Below are positions 53,235-61,191 of a DNA stretch of 64,000 nt, piece after piece (the first letter of the stretch is position 1; every line of letters begins with the position of its first letter). This DNA is from Xanthobacter sp. YC-JY1 (GTDB lineage Bacteria; Pseudomonadota; Alphaproteobacteria; Rhizobiales; Xanthobacteraceae), in contig NZ_CP032674.1 in the NCBI RefSeq assembly GCF_021730305.1, forward strand, positions 4,449,001 to 4,513,000. The letters are read 5' to 3'. The notes beneath the pieces are model-generated. The model had not been told where the DNA came from and did no database searches. It was given only the letters and a program-made list of their open reading frames with translations. Both the position numbers and the translations under genes were made by a program.

Positions 53235-53765
53235 ATGAACATCGGAAACTGGCTTTTCGCCGCCGCGCTGTCGACGGCGGGGATCTTCTGCGCGGGCGAG
53301 GCGAGCGCGCAGGGCAAGTTCATCGTCAACCAGCTCTCGGGCAAGTGCATCGACGTGTCCGGCGCCCCCGGCACCAAGAATGGCGCGCCGCTGATCCTTT
53401 ATACCTGCGAGTTCTCCGGGCTGAACCCCAACGGGACGCCTACCGACCAGATGTGGGAAGTCCTGCCGCAAGGCTTCATCCGCAACGCCCTTTCCGGCAA
53501 GTGCATCGACGTGCCCGGCGCTCCCGGCATCAAGGCAGGGACCGCCCTGATCCTTTATGATTGCGAGCTTTCCGGGCGGAACCCCAATGGCTCGACCACC
53601 GACCAGCAGTGGCAGTTCACCAAGGAGGGGCTGATCCGCCATCGCCTGTCCGGCCTGTGTCTCGATGTGCGCGGCGCCCCCGCCACCGCCAACGGCACGC
53701 GCCTGCAGCTCGCCACATGCGAGGTGGCTGGCGGGCCGTCCGACCAATACTGGCGCCTGAAGTAG
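53235..53765 (+). CDS. exported ricin-type beta-trefoil lectin domain protein
   Basis: A 176-residue protein: signal peptide ([19 protein letters not shown]...SAQG) then one beta-trefoil. Three repeats each carry GKCIDV or GLCLDV ([48 protein letters not shown]) and end in a QxW element (DQMWEV, DQQWQF, DQYWRL). Six or more cysteines pair within repeats. It probably binds galactose-type sugars on the cell surface or outside. The start at 53235 is preferred for GGGGGA upstream over two nearby ATGs at 53214 and 53223. No catalytic domain is attached. Confidence 0.85.
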   Translation: MNIGNWLFAAALSTAGIFCAGEASAQGKFIVNQLSGKCIDVSGAPGTKNGAPLILYTCEFSGLNPNGTPTDQMWEVLPQGFIRNALSGKCIDVPGAPGIKAGTALILYDCELSGRNPNGSTTDQQWQFTKEGLIRHRLSGLCLDVRGAPATANGTRLQLATCEVAGGPSDQYWRLK

Positions 53766-53777
53766 AGCGCCGCCGCC

Positions 53778-54698
53778 TCACCCCGGCATCAGCACCCCCC
53801 TGCCCTTCTGCGCCGCCTCCGCGATGAAATCGGCGGCGACGCGGATGCGGGCGAGGTCGCGGGTGTCGGTGTGGGTGAGAAGCCAGAAGGTGCGCGTCAG
53901 CCCCACCTCCGTGGGCAGGATCGGCACCAGCCCCTCCGGCCCCTCGCCGGCGAACAGATCAGCCATGAAGCGAGGGAGCACGCACACGCCGGCCCCCGCG
54001 CGGGTCGCCGTCATCTGGGCGACGAGGCTGGAGCTTTTCAGGCGCACCCTGAGGTCCTTGGCCACCAGAGGCACGTAATCCAGCTCGGGCGCGTAGATCA
54101 GGTCGTCCACATAGCCGATGAAGCGGTGACGCTGGAGCGCCGCGCGGCTCTCGATGGCCCCATGCTTCTCCAGATAGGCGCGGGCGGCATAGAGGCCGAG
54201 CCGGTAGTCCGTGAGCTTGCGCGCGTGGAGCCGCCCCTCCTTCGGCCGCGAGAGCGAGATGGCGATGTCCGCCTCGCGCTTCGACAAGGAGAAAAGCCGC
54301 GGCATGGCGAGGAGCTGGATGTCCAGCTCCGGGTGCAGATCCGAGAGCGCACCGATGCGCGGGGCGAGGAAGAACGTGCCGAAGCCGTCCGGTGCACCGA
54401 TTCGCACCGTGCCGGAAACGCCGAGGTCCGATCCGGCGATCTCGCCCTGTGCCGAGAGCGCCAGCGTCTCCATGCCCTCGGCTGCGGCGAGCAGGCGATC
54501 CCCGGCGGCGGTCAGCGCATAGCCGTGGGGGCGCCGGTCGAACAGCTTCGCCCCCAGCGCCGCCTCCAGCGCGGCGATGCGACGGCTCACGGTGGAGTGC
54601 TCCACCTTCAGCCGCGCCGCCGCCACCGTGAGCCGTCCGGCCCGCGCCACCGCGAGGAAGAAGGTGAGGTCGGACCACTCGAAATCGCCGCCGGGCAT
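53778..54698 (-). CDS. LysR-family regulator, divergent from mmsA
   Basis: A 306-residue LysR-type regulator. The helix-turn-helix is at about 8-65 (LTFFLAVARAGRLTVAAARL, STVSRRIAALEAALG), then a substrate-binding domain with GTVRIGAPDGFGTFFLAPRI and MPRLFSLSKREADIAIS. It belongs to the broad group without a named ligand. Being divergent from mmsA, which leads the valine-degradation genes, it is a candidate regulator of that pathway. The start at 54698 is the only ATG giving the usual MxxxWxDLxxF opening; the upstream in-frame reading is antisense to mmsA. Confidence 0.88.
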   Translation of the reverse strand: MPGGDFEWSDLTFFLAVARAGRLTVAAARLKVEHSTVSRRIAALEAALGAKLFDRRPHGYALTAAGDRLLAAAEGMETLALSAQGEIAGSDLGVSGTVRIGAPDGFGTFFLAPRIGALSDLHPELDIQLLAMPRLFSLSKREADIAISLSRPKEGRLHARKLTDYRLGLYAARAYLEKHGAIESRAALQRHRFIGYVDDLIYAPELDYVPLVAKDLRVRLKSSSLVAQMTATRAGAGVCVLPRFMADLFAGEGPEGLVPILPTEVGLTRTFWLLTHTDTRDLARIRVAADFIAEAAQKGRGVLMPG

Positions 54699-54860
54699 GG
54701 CTCTCGGGACTGTGAAAGGGTGCACATCAATGGTGCGGAGATTGCCGTAGCTGTGCACAAAAAGATAGGGCAGTGTGCCGGCCAACGAACGCTGCCGGGA
54801 AGCGGTGGCGCCGCATTGGAAACGCATTCCCCAGAAGATGCCCAAGGAGGCACCCGCATC

Positions 54861-56357
54861 ATGCGTGAGATCGGCCATTTCATCGGCGGCAAGCATGTGC
54901 CCGGCACGTCCGGTCGTTTCGCCGACGTCTACCAGCCCATGACGGGCGACGTGGTCGGCCACGTGGCCCTCGCCTCCAAGGACGAGCTCGCCGCCGCCGT
55001 CGCCAACGCCAAGGCCGCGCAGCCCGCCTGGGCCGCCACCAATCCGCAGCGCCGCGCCCGCGTGCTGATGAAGTTCCTGGAGCTGGTGCACCGCGACTAC
55101 GACATGCTGGCGGACCTGCTCGCTCGCGAGCACGGCAAGACCGTGCCCGACGCCCGCGGCGACATCCAGCGCGGCCTCGAGGTGATCGAGTTCGCCATCG
55201 GCATCCCGCACCTCATGAAGGGCGACTTCTCCGACAGCGCCGGCCCGGGCATCGACATCTATTCCATGCGCCAGGCGCTGGGCGTGGTGGCCGGCATCAC
55301 CCCGTTCAACTTCCCGGCCATGATCCCCATGTGGAAGTTCGGCCCGGCCATCGCCTGCGGCAACGCCTTCATCCTGAAGCCGTCCGAGCGTGATCCCGGC
55401 GTGCCCATGCACCTCGCCGAGCTGATGCTGGAAGCCGGCCTTCCCCCCGGCATCCTCAATGTGGTGAACGGCGACAAGGAAGCCGTGGACGGCCTGCTCG
55501 ACCATCCCGACGTCCACGCCATCGGCTTCGTCGGCTCCTCGGCCATCGCCCAGTACATCTATGCCCGCGGCGCGGCCAACGGGAAGCGCATCCAGGGCTT
55601 CGGCGGCGCCAAGAACCACATGATCATCATGCCCGACGCGGACATGGACCAGGCCGTGGACGCCCTCATCGGCGCCGGCTACGGCTCCGCCGGCGAGCGC
55701 TGCATGGCGATCTCCGTGGCGGTGCCGGTGGGCCCCGAGGCGGCCGACAAGCTGCTGGAAAAGCTCGTTCCCCGTGTCGAGAACCTGAAGATCGGCCCGT
55801 CCACCGACGGCTCCGCCGACTTCGGTCCCCTCGTCACCCGCGAGGCGCTGGAGCGCGTGCGCGGCTATGTGGACCTCGGCGTACAGGAAGGCGCGCAGCT
55901 GCTGGTGGACGGCCGCGGCTTCAAGATGCAGGGCTATGAGAACGGCTTCTACATGGGCGGCTGCCTGTTCGACCATGTGACCGCCGACATGCGCATCTAC
56001 AAGGAAGAGATCTTCGGCCCAGTCCTCTCCGTGGTGCGCGCGCCGGACTACAAGGAGGCCCTGCGCCTTCCCACCGAGCACGAATACGGCAACGGCGTCG
56101 CCATCTTCACCCGCGACGGCGATGCCGCCCGCGACTTCGCCTCCAAGGTGAATGTGGGCATGGTGGGCATCAACGTGCCGATCCCGGTGCCGCTCGCCTA
56201 CCACACCTTCGGCGGCTGGAAGCGCTCCGGCTTCGGCGACCTGAACCAGCACGGCCCGGACGGCGTGCGCTTCTACACCAAGACCAAGACCGTCACCTCC
56301 CGCTGGCCCTCGGGCATCAAGGATGGCGCGGACTTCGTGATCCCCACCATGGGCTGA
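54861..56357 (+). CDS. mmsA: methylmalonate-semialdehyde dehydrogenase (CoA-acylating)
   Basis: MmsA oxidises methylmalonate semialdehyde to propionyl-CoA in valine catabolism; it also serves inositol degradation. The 498-residue aldehyde dehydrogenase has the catalytic C281 in AGERCMAIS, the phosphate loop GFVGSSAIAQYIY, and FPAMIPMWKFGPAIACGNAFILKPSE, all typical of MMSDH. AAGGAGG lies ten bases before the ATG. A LysR gene diverges from it; acyl-CoA dehydrogenase and mmsB follow on the same strand. Confidence 0.95.
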   Translation: MREIGHFIGGKHVPGTSGRFADVYQPMTGDVVGHVALASKDELAAAVANAKAAQPAWAATNPQRRARVLMKFLELVHRDYDMLADLLAREHGKTVPDARGDIQRGLEVIEFAIGIPHLMKGDFSDSAGPGIDIYSMRQALGVVAGITPFNFPAMIPMWKFGPAIACGNAFILKPSERDPGVPMHLAELMLEAGLPPGILNVVNGDKEAVDGLLDHPDVHAIGFVGSSAIAQYIYARGAANGKRIQGFGGAKNHMIIMPDADMDQAVDALIGAGYGSAGERCMAISVAVPVGPEAADKLLEKLVPRVENLKIGPSTDGSADFGPLVTREALERVRGYVDLGVQEGAQLLVDGRGFKMQGYENGFYMGGCLFDHVTADMRIYKEEIFGPVLSVVRAPDYKEALRLPTEHEYGNGVAIFTRDGDAARDFASKVNVGMVGINVPIPVPLAYHTFGGWKRSGFGDLNQHGPDGVRFYTKTKTVTSRWPSGIKDGADFVIPTMG

Positions 56358-56468
56358 CACGCCGGATCAGCCGCTCCGTCCACAGGACGGGGCGGCTCTG
56401 GCATCGGCGGGTCCGTCGGGTGCATATCTCGGCGGGCATTGGATGGCTCGCACGAAGGCGCCCCCAAC

Positions 56469-57611
56469 ATGTTCACCCTCTCCGAGGACCAGATCGCCAT
56501 CCGGGACATGGCGCGCGATTTCGCCAATGAGCAGATCGCGCCCTATGCCGTGGAATGGGACGAGAAGAAGCATTTCCCCGTCGAGCAGTTGCGCGCCGCC
56601 GCCGCGCTCGGCATGGGCGGCATCTATGTGAAAGAGGATGTGGGCGGCTCCGGCCTCACCCGCCTTGATGCGGCGCTCATCTTCGAGCAGCTCGCCACCG
56701 GCTGCCCCGGCACGTCCGCCTATCTCTCCATCCACAACATGTCGACTTGGATGATCGACCGCTTCGGCGACGACGCCCAGCGCAGGAAGTGGGTGCCGCG
56801 CCTCGCCAGCATGGAGCACTTCGCCTCCTACTGCCTCACCGAGCCCGGCGCGGGATCGGACGCGGCGGCGCTGAAGACCAAGGCGGTGCGGAACGGCGAC
56901 CATTACATCGTCGACGGCCAGAAGCAGTTCATCTCCGGCGCCGGCTCCTCAGACATTTATGTGGTGATGGTGCGCACCGGCGGCGACGGGCCGAAGGGCA
57001 TCTCCACCCTCGTCATCGAGGCGGGCGCGCCGGGCCTCTCCTTCGGCGCCAACGAGCGCAAGATGGGCTGGAACGTGCAGCCCACCCGCACCGTCACCTT
57101 CGAGGGCGTCAAGGTGCCGGTGGAGAACCGGCTGGGCGAAGAGGGCGAGGGCTTCAGGATCGCCATGGCCGGGCTCGACGGCGGCCGGCTGAACATCGGT
57201 GCCTGCTCGCTGGGCGGGGCGCAGGCGGCGCTGGAGAAGGCGCTCTCCTACATGCGTGAACGCAAGGCTTTCGGAAAGCGCCTCGACGAATTCCAGGCGC
57301 TGCAATTCCGCCTCGCCGACATGGCGACCGAGCTGGAATGCGCCCGCACCTTCCTGTGGCGCGCCGCCTCCGCGCTCGACGCCAAGGCGCCGGACGCGAC
57401 GCAGCTCTGCGCCATGGCCAAGCGCATCGCCACCGATCGCGGCTTCGAGGTGGCCAACGACGCCCTGCAGATGCACGGCGGCTACGGCTACCTCGCCGAC
57501 TACGGCATCGAGAAGATCGTGCGCGACCTCAGGGTCCACCAGATCCTCGAGGGCACCAACGAGATCATGCGCCTCATCGTTGCCCGCGCGCTGATCGCGC
57601 AGGGGAACTGA
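56469..57611 (+). CDS. acyl-CoA dehydrogenase, probably isobutyryl-CoA
   Basis: A 380-residue flavin acyl-CoA dehydrogenase. It has YCLTEPGAGSDAAALKTKA, the substrate/flavin region RKMGWNVQPTRTVTFEGVKVP, the late motif ALQMHGGYGYLADYGIEKIVRDLR and the catalytic Glu E361 in HQILEGTNEIMRLIVAR. Placement between mmsA and mmsB suggests isobutyryl-CoA dehydrogenase of valine degradation. Start 56469 is chosen for GAAGG upstream; 56439 in frame is weaker. The chain length preference is inferred only from context. Confidence 0.85.
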   Translation: MFTLSEDQIAIRDMARDFANEQIAPYAVEWDEKKHFPVEQLRAAAALGMGGIYVKEDVGGSGLTRLDAALIFEQLATGCPGTSAYLSIHNMSTWMIDRFGDDAQRRKWVPRLASMEHFASYCLTEPGAGSDAAALKTKAVRNGDHYIVDGQKQFISGAGSSDIYVVMVRTGGDGPKGISTLVIEAGAPGLSFGANERKMGWNVQPTRTVTFEGVKVPVENRLGEEGEGFRIAMAGLDGGRLNIGACSLGGAQAALEKALSYMRERKAFGKRLDEFQALQFRLADMATELECARTFLWRAASALDAKAPDATQLCAMAKRIATDRGFEVANDALQMHGGYGYLADYGIEKIVRDLRVHQILEGTNEIMRLIVARALIAQGN

Positions 57612-57645
57612 GGGGCGCGTCTCACGCGCGGCGTCCCACGCGCGG

Positions 57646-57754
57646 CGTCATGCCCGGGCTTGTCCCGGGCATCCACGTGAACAGGCCGGGCACCCTGTCT
57701 GCGGTCCGTGCAGGCGGAACGACGTGGATGCCCGGGACAAGCCCGGCCACGACG
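57646..57754. repeat. long inverted intergenic repeat (REP-like)
   Basis: Left arm 57646-57678 (CGTCATGCCCGGGCTTGTCC then CGGGCATCCACGT) and right arm 57722-57754 are nearly perfect complements across a 43-base spacer. Internal CCCGGG elements repeat. This family of palindromes is common between genes in Hyphomicrobiales. It lies between the acyl-CoA dehydrogenase and mmsB and may weaken or terminate read-through. Confidence 0.8.
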
Positions 57755-57810
57755 GCGGCGAAAACCATAGATAGCTGCACCGGCGGCACCCAATTTGGGA
57801 GGAAACCATC

Positions 57811-58710
57811 ATGGCCACCATCGCATTCATCGGCCTCGGCAATATGGGCGGGCCCATGGCCGCCAACCTCGTGAAGGCCGGCCACGCCGTCACCGGCTTC
57901 GACCTCGTGCCCGCCGCGCTGGAGGCGGCGAAGGCCAAGGGCGTCGCCATCGCCGACAGCGCCAAGTCGGCCGTGGCGTCCGCCGATGCGGTCGTCACCA
58001 TGCTGCCCTCCGGCAAGCATGTGGTGGGCGCCACCACCGGCGCGGACGGCCTGTTCGCGGCGGCAAAGCCCGGCACGCTCTTCATCGACAGCTCCACCAT
58101 CGACGTCGCCTCCGCCCGCGCCTTCCACGAGGCGGCCAAGGCGGCAGGTCACGCGAGCGTGGATGCCCCCGTCTCCGGCGGTGTCGGCGGGGCGGAGGCA
58201 GGCACGCTCACCTTCATGGTGGGCGGCACGGACGAGGCGTTCGCGGCGGCAAAGCCCATCCTGGAGCTGATGGGCAAGAAGATCGTCCATTGCGGCGGCG
58301 CCGGCGCGGGCCAGGCGGCGAAGATCTGCAACAACATGATCCTCGGCATCTCGATGATCGCGGCCTCGGAAGCCTTCGTGCTGGCCGAGAAGCTGGGCCT
58401 CTCCCATCAGGCTCTGTTCGACGTCGCCTCCACCTCCTCGGGCCAGTGCTGGTCGATCAACACCTATTGCCCGGTGCCCGGCCCGGTGCCCACCAGCCCC
58501 GCCAACCGCAACTATGTGCCGGGCTTTGCGGCGGCCCTCATGCTGAAGGACCTGAAGCTCTCGCAGGAAGCGGCGGAGACGGCCGGCGCCGCCACCGCGC
58601 TGGGCGCCGCGGCGACCGCCCTCTACACCGCCTTCGCGGCCGAAGGGAACGAGGGCAAGGACTTCTCCGGCATCATCGAGTGGATCCGCACGCGCGCCGA
58701 CGAGACCTGA
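57811..58710 (+). CDS. mmsB: 3-hydroxyisobutyrate dehydrogenase
   Basis: MmsB oxidises 3-hydroxyisobutyrate to methylmalonate semialdehyde with NAD, the step before MmsA. The 299-residue protein has IAFIGLGNMGGPMAANLVKAGH (Rossmann), the catalytic loop DAPVSGGVGGAEAGTLTFMVGG, and GAGAGQAAKICNNMILGISM with the catalytic Lys and Asn. GGGAGGAAACC precedes the ATG. It is the last valine-pathway gene here, and the intervening enoyl-CoA hydratase and hydroxyisobutyryl-CoA hydrolase genes are not in the window. Confidence 0.95.
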   Translation: MATIAFIGLGNMGGPMAANLVKAGHAVTGFDLVPAALEAAKAKGVAIADSAKSAVASADAVVTMLPSGKHVVGATTGADGLFAAAKPGTLFIDSSTIDVASARAFHEAAKAAGHASVDAPVSGGVGGAEAGTLTFMVGGTDEAFAAAKPILELMGKKIVHCGGAGAGQAAKICNNMILGISMIAASEAFVLAEKLGLSHQALFDVASTSSGQCWSINTYCPVPGPVPTSPANRNYVPGFAAALMLKDLKLSQEAAETAGAATALGAAATALYTAFAAEGNEGKDFSGIIEWIRTRADET

Positions 58711-58742
58711 GGGGCGCCAGTTCGCCCTTCACTCAGCCAACA

Positions 58743-58775
58743 AAAAGGCCCGCGGCGGAAGCTCGCGGGCCTTTT
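58743..58775. terminator. bidirectional intrinsic terminator
   Basis: AAAAGGCCCGCG / CGCGGGCCTTTT stem with a 9-base loop lies between the convergent mmsB and DUF805 genes. Both flanks are A/T-rich. Confidence 0.8.
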
Positions 58776-58790
58776 GCTATGGAGCGCAGT

Positions 58791-59225
58791 TCACCGCGCC
58801 GGCCACGGCGCCGGCAGCGGCGAGGGGCCGTAGGCATTCGTTTGGGGCTGCGAGGGCTGCACCCACCAGAACAGCAGCAGCAGCAGGCCGAAGAGCGGAA
58901 CCAGCATGATGAAGATCCACCAGCCGCTCCGTCCCACATCATGCAGGCGCCGGACCGTCACGGCGAGGGTGGGCAGGAACAATGCGAGGTGGGCGAGGCT
59001 CATCATCCAGTTCGGCGCGGTCATGGCGTACCAGCTGGCGACGCTCTCGCCGTTCGCCTGAATGTTCATGATCGTCCCGCTTATCAGCATTCCGCCGACG
59101 AGCATGATGGCCAGATCCACCAGCAGCGTGAACAGGGAGAACCACCAGAACTCGCTGCGGGGCGCCCGTCCCTGGAAGCCGGCATATTGGCTGAGGCAGC
59201 TGCGAACGGCTTCGATGAATGTCAT
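58791..59225 (-). CDS. DUF805 membrane protein
   Basis: A 144-residue inner-membrane protein of the DUF805 family: FQGRAPRSEFWWFSLFTLLV, a short periplasmic/helix region, then AVTVRRLHDVGRSGWWIFIML and PLFGLLLLLFWWVQPS. Three or four helices. Function is unknown. The start codon has GAGGAGGGGCC upstream. It is convergent with mmsB and 114 bp from the alpha/beta hydrolase start. Confidence 0.88.
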   Translation of the reverse strand: MTFIEAVRSCLSQYAGFQGRAPRSEFWWFSLFTLLVDLAIMLVGGMLISGTIMNIQANGESVASWYAMTAPNWMMSLAHLALFLPTLAVTVRRLHDVGRSGWWIFIMLVPLFGLLLLLFWWVQPSQPQTNAYGPSPLPAPWPAR

Positions 59226-59338
59226 GGCCCCTCCTCGCGCACCGTGACCCTGCGGCTGCGCCGGGCTACCTATAGCGGAAGCGTCCGCGCGCGGCCAACC
59301 GGGCCGGCGGTCGCCGGGCCGGAGCGGCGGGGGACTTC

Positions 59339-60307
59339 ATGGAACTGATCTTTCCGCTTCTCGCCGGCGCGGCCGGGCTGGCGCTGGCCGTAGGGGTCGC
59401 CCGCAGGTTCAGAGCGTTTCACAGGCAGGCGCTCGCAAGCGTCGCCTCCGGCAGCGAGATGGCCGCGCTGCCTGATGGCGCGGTGGAATATGCCGACCGC
59501 GGCACGGGCCCGGTGCTGCTCTCCATCCATGGCGCGGGCGGCGGGTTCGACCATGGCCTGTTCTTCGCGGACGAATTGATGGGCGGCGGCTTCCGCCTCA
59601 TCTCGCCCTCGCGCTTCGGCTATCTGCGCACCGGTACGCCCGCCGCAGGAGTGGATGCGCCGGACGGCGGCATCGCCGCGCAGGCCGATGCCCATGCCGC
59701 GCTGCTCGACCATCTCGGCCTCGACAAGGTGATCGTGATGGGCCTGTCGGCGGGCGCGCGGTCGGCGGCGGCGCTGGCCGTTCGCCATCCGGACAAGGTG
59801 CGGGCGCTGGTGCTGCTGGTGCCGGCCCTCGACGCGCCGCACAGCCCGGTGGCCACCGATCCCACCGGAGGCAGCCGGCTCGCCTTCGCCATCGTGAAGG
59901 CCGGGGGCGATTTCTTCTGGTGGCTGATCGGCGCCCTCGGCCCCTCGATGGTGATCCGCTTCGTGGGCGTGCGGCCGGCACTTCTGGCTCAGGCGGGCGA
60001 GAAGGAACGCGCCCGCGTGCTGAAGATCGCCGCCGCTATCGCGCCGGTGTCCGAGCGCGCGGCCGGCATCAGGCTCGACAGCGCCTGCCCGCACCCCGTG
60101 CTGCCGCTGGAGCGCATCACGGCACCGACCCTCATCGTCTCGGCGCGGGACGATCTCTTCAACACGTTGCCGGCGGCGGAGGTGGCGGCGGCGCGCATCC
60201 CCGGCGCCCGGCTCATCGCCTACAACACCGGCGGCCACCTGCTGGTGGGGCGGGCGGCGCAGACGCGCGCGGCCGTGCGCGCATTTCTCGATGAAGTCGC
60301 GCCGTGA
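59339..60307 (+). CDS. alpha/beta hydrolase, probably membrane-anchored
   Basis: A 322-residue alpha/beta hydrolase. An N-terminal hydrophobic helix (FPLLAGAAGLALAVGVA) likely anchors it. The oxyanion segment is LSIHGAGGGFDHG, the nucleophile S137 in VMGLSAGARSA, the acid in IVSARDDLFNT, and the His in NTGGHLLVGR. Substrate unknown; ester, lactone or epoxide hydrolysis are possible. Start codon has GGCGGGGGA upstream. It is next to, but transcribed away from, the tRNA gene. Confidence 0.85.
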   Translation: MELIFPLLAGAAGLALAVGVARRFRAFHRQALASVASGSEMAALPDGAVEYADRGTGPVLLSIHGAGGGFDHGLFFADELMGGGFRLISPSRFGYLRTGTPAAGVDAPDGGIAAQADAHAALLDHLGLDKVIVMGLSAGARSAAALAVRHPDKVRALVLLVPALDAPHSPVATDPTGGSRLAFAIVKAGGDFFWWLIGALGPSMVIRFVGVRPALLAQAGEKERARVLKIAAAIAPVSERAAGIRLDSACPHPVLPLERITAPTLIVSARDDLFNTLPAAEVAAARIPGARLIAYNTGGHLLVGRAAQTRAAVRAFLDEVAP

Positions 60308-60332
60308 CGAGAATTTGGAGGCAGGGAATGAA

Positions 60333-60409
60333 TGGTAGCAGCGGGTGGATTTGAACCACCGACCTCCGGGTTATGAATCCGGCGCTCTCACCGACTGAGC
60401 TACGCTGCC
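60333..60409 (-). tRNA. tRNA-Met (anticodon CAT)
   Basis: A 77-nt cloverleaf on the - strand starting GGCAGCG with CGCTGCT and encoded CCA. The anticodon stem CCGGA/CCCGG frames the loop TTCATAA, anticodon CAT. The T-arm GGTTCAAATCC is standard. The first pair is G-T, so elongator Met fits; it could be the Ile-type CAT tRNA if lysidine-modified, but the body favours Met over Ile2. A strong promoter lies at 60448-60477. Confidence 0.93.
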
Positions 60410-60447
60410 ACAACACACATCCGACGCAAGTTGCGTCAGGAGACGCG

Positions 60448-60477
60448 CATATAGAGGCGGGGCCACGCGGGTGTCAA
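60448..60477 (-). promoter_or_regulatory. tRNA-Met promoter
   Basis: Consensus TTGACA (60472-60477), an 18-base spacer and TATATG (60448-60453) on the - strand, transcript start about 60441. In the 5' leader the palindrome GACGCAA-C-TTGCGTC (60423-60437) sits between start point and tRNA. Confidence 0.7.
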
Positions 60478-60522
60478 GAATCCCCGCGCGCCCTGTGAAC
60501 AGAAGGCTTGCGGCCGAAAGGC

Positions 60523-61167
60523 TCAGGCCGCCTTCTTCTTGATGCGCACCATCTTGAAGAAGCCCACCGGGAAGACGGGAGCGATGCTCACCACTTCCAT
60601 GTCGGGGTATTTGGCCGCCCAGTTGCGCAGCCGGCTGGCCTTGAAGGCGATGCTCCAGCCGACCTTCTTGACCAGTGGCGCCAGCGCCGCCTCGATGTGC
60701 ATGGTCGCGCCTTCGTCCGCCCCGAGCTTGGAGGCGATGACGATCTCGCCGCCCGGCCGCAGCACGCGGTACATCTCGTCCAGCGCGCCCTCGGGGTCGG
60801 GCACCAGCGTGATGACGAAGGGCACGGTGACGGCGTCGAAGCTGTGGTCGGCGAAGCCGAGCTTGCAGGCATCCATGGCGCAGAGCAGGCCCACCTGCTT
60901 CAGGCCGCGCTCCACCTTCTTCTCTACCGCCTTCTGCAGCATGTGGAAGGACAAATCGATGCCGGTGACGCGGCAACCGGCGGGGTAATAGGGCAGCACC
61001 AGCCCGGTGCCGACGCCCACTTCCAGAATATCGGGACCGCAGGCGGCAGCGGCGGCGGAGGTCTTGCGCTGGGCGTCCGCCAGCAGCTTCACATAGACCT
61101 TGTCATAGATGGGCGCCCACTTGGCATAGGCCTTCTTCTGGCCTTCGAGATCGTACTGAACCGCCAT
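60523..61167 (-). CDS. pmtA: PmtA-like SAM methyltransferase
   Basis: A 214-residue class I methyltransferase. It matches the Rhodobacter-type phosphatidylethanolamine N-methyltransferase: YAKWAPIYDKVY, SAM motif ILEVGVGTGLVLPYYP (about 47-62), GIDLSFHMLQKAVEK, VTVPFVITLVPDPEGALDEMYRVLRPGG, and a C-terminal FFKMVRIKKK. It would convert phosphatidylethanolamine towards phosphatidylcholine at the membrane face. The alternative is a related lipid or quinone methyltransferase. It is co-oriented with mnmA, whose end is 25 bp upstream of its start. Confidence 0.78.
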   Translation of the reverse strand: MAVQYDLEGQKKAYAKWAPIYDKVYVKLLADAQRKTSAAAAACGPDILEVGVGTGLVLPYYPAGCRVTGIDLSFHMLQKAVEKKVERGLKQVGLLCAMDACKLGFADHSFDAVTVPFVITLVPDPEGALDEMYRVLRPGGEIVIASKLGADEGATMHIEAALAPLVKKVGWSIAFKASRLRNWAAKYPDMEVVSIAPVFPVGFFKMVRIKKKAA

Positions 61168-61191
61168 TGCCGTCTCTCCCGCCCCGCGTCC

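Noticed and set aside
53778-56360. An 860-residue - strand open frame across mmsA and the LysR gene
   Set aside because: Only its last ~306 residues match a protein family (LysR). The rest is antisense to mmsA, with His/Asp/Gly-rich composition typical of GC-rich shadow frames.
60333-60409. Initiator or Ile2 tRNA instead of elongator Met
   Set aside because: The first pair is G-T rather than the C-A mismatch of initiator tRNA, and the anticodon stem lacks the three G-C pairs of initiators. Ile2 remains possible in principle, but the body fits elongator Met better.
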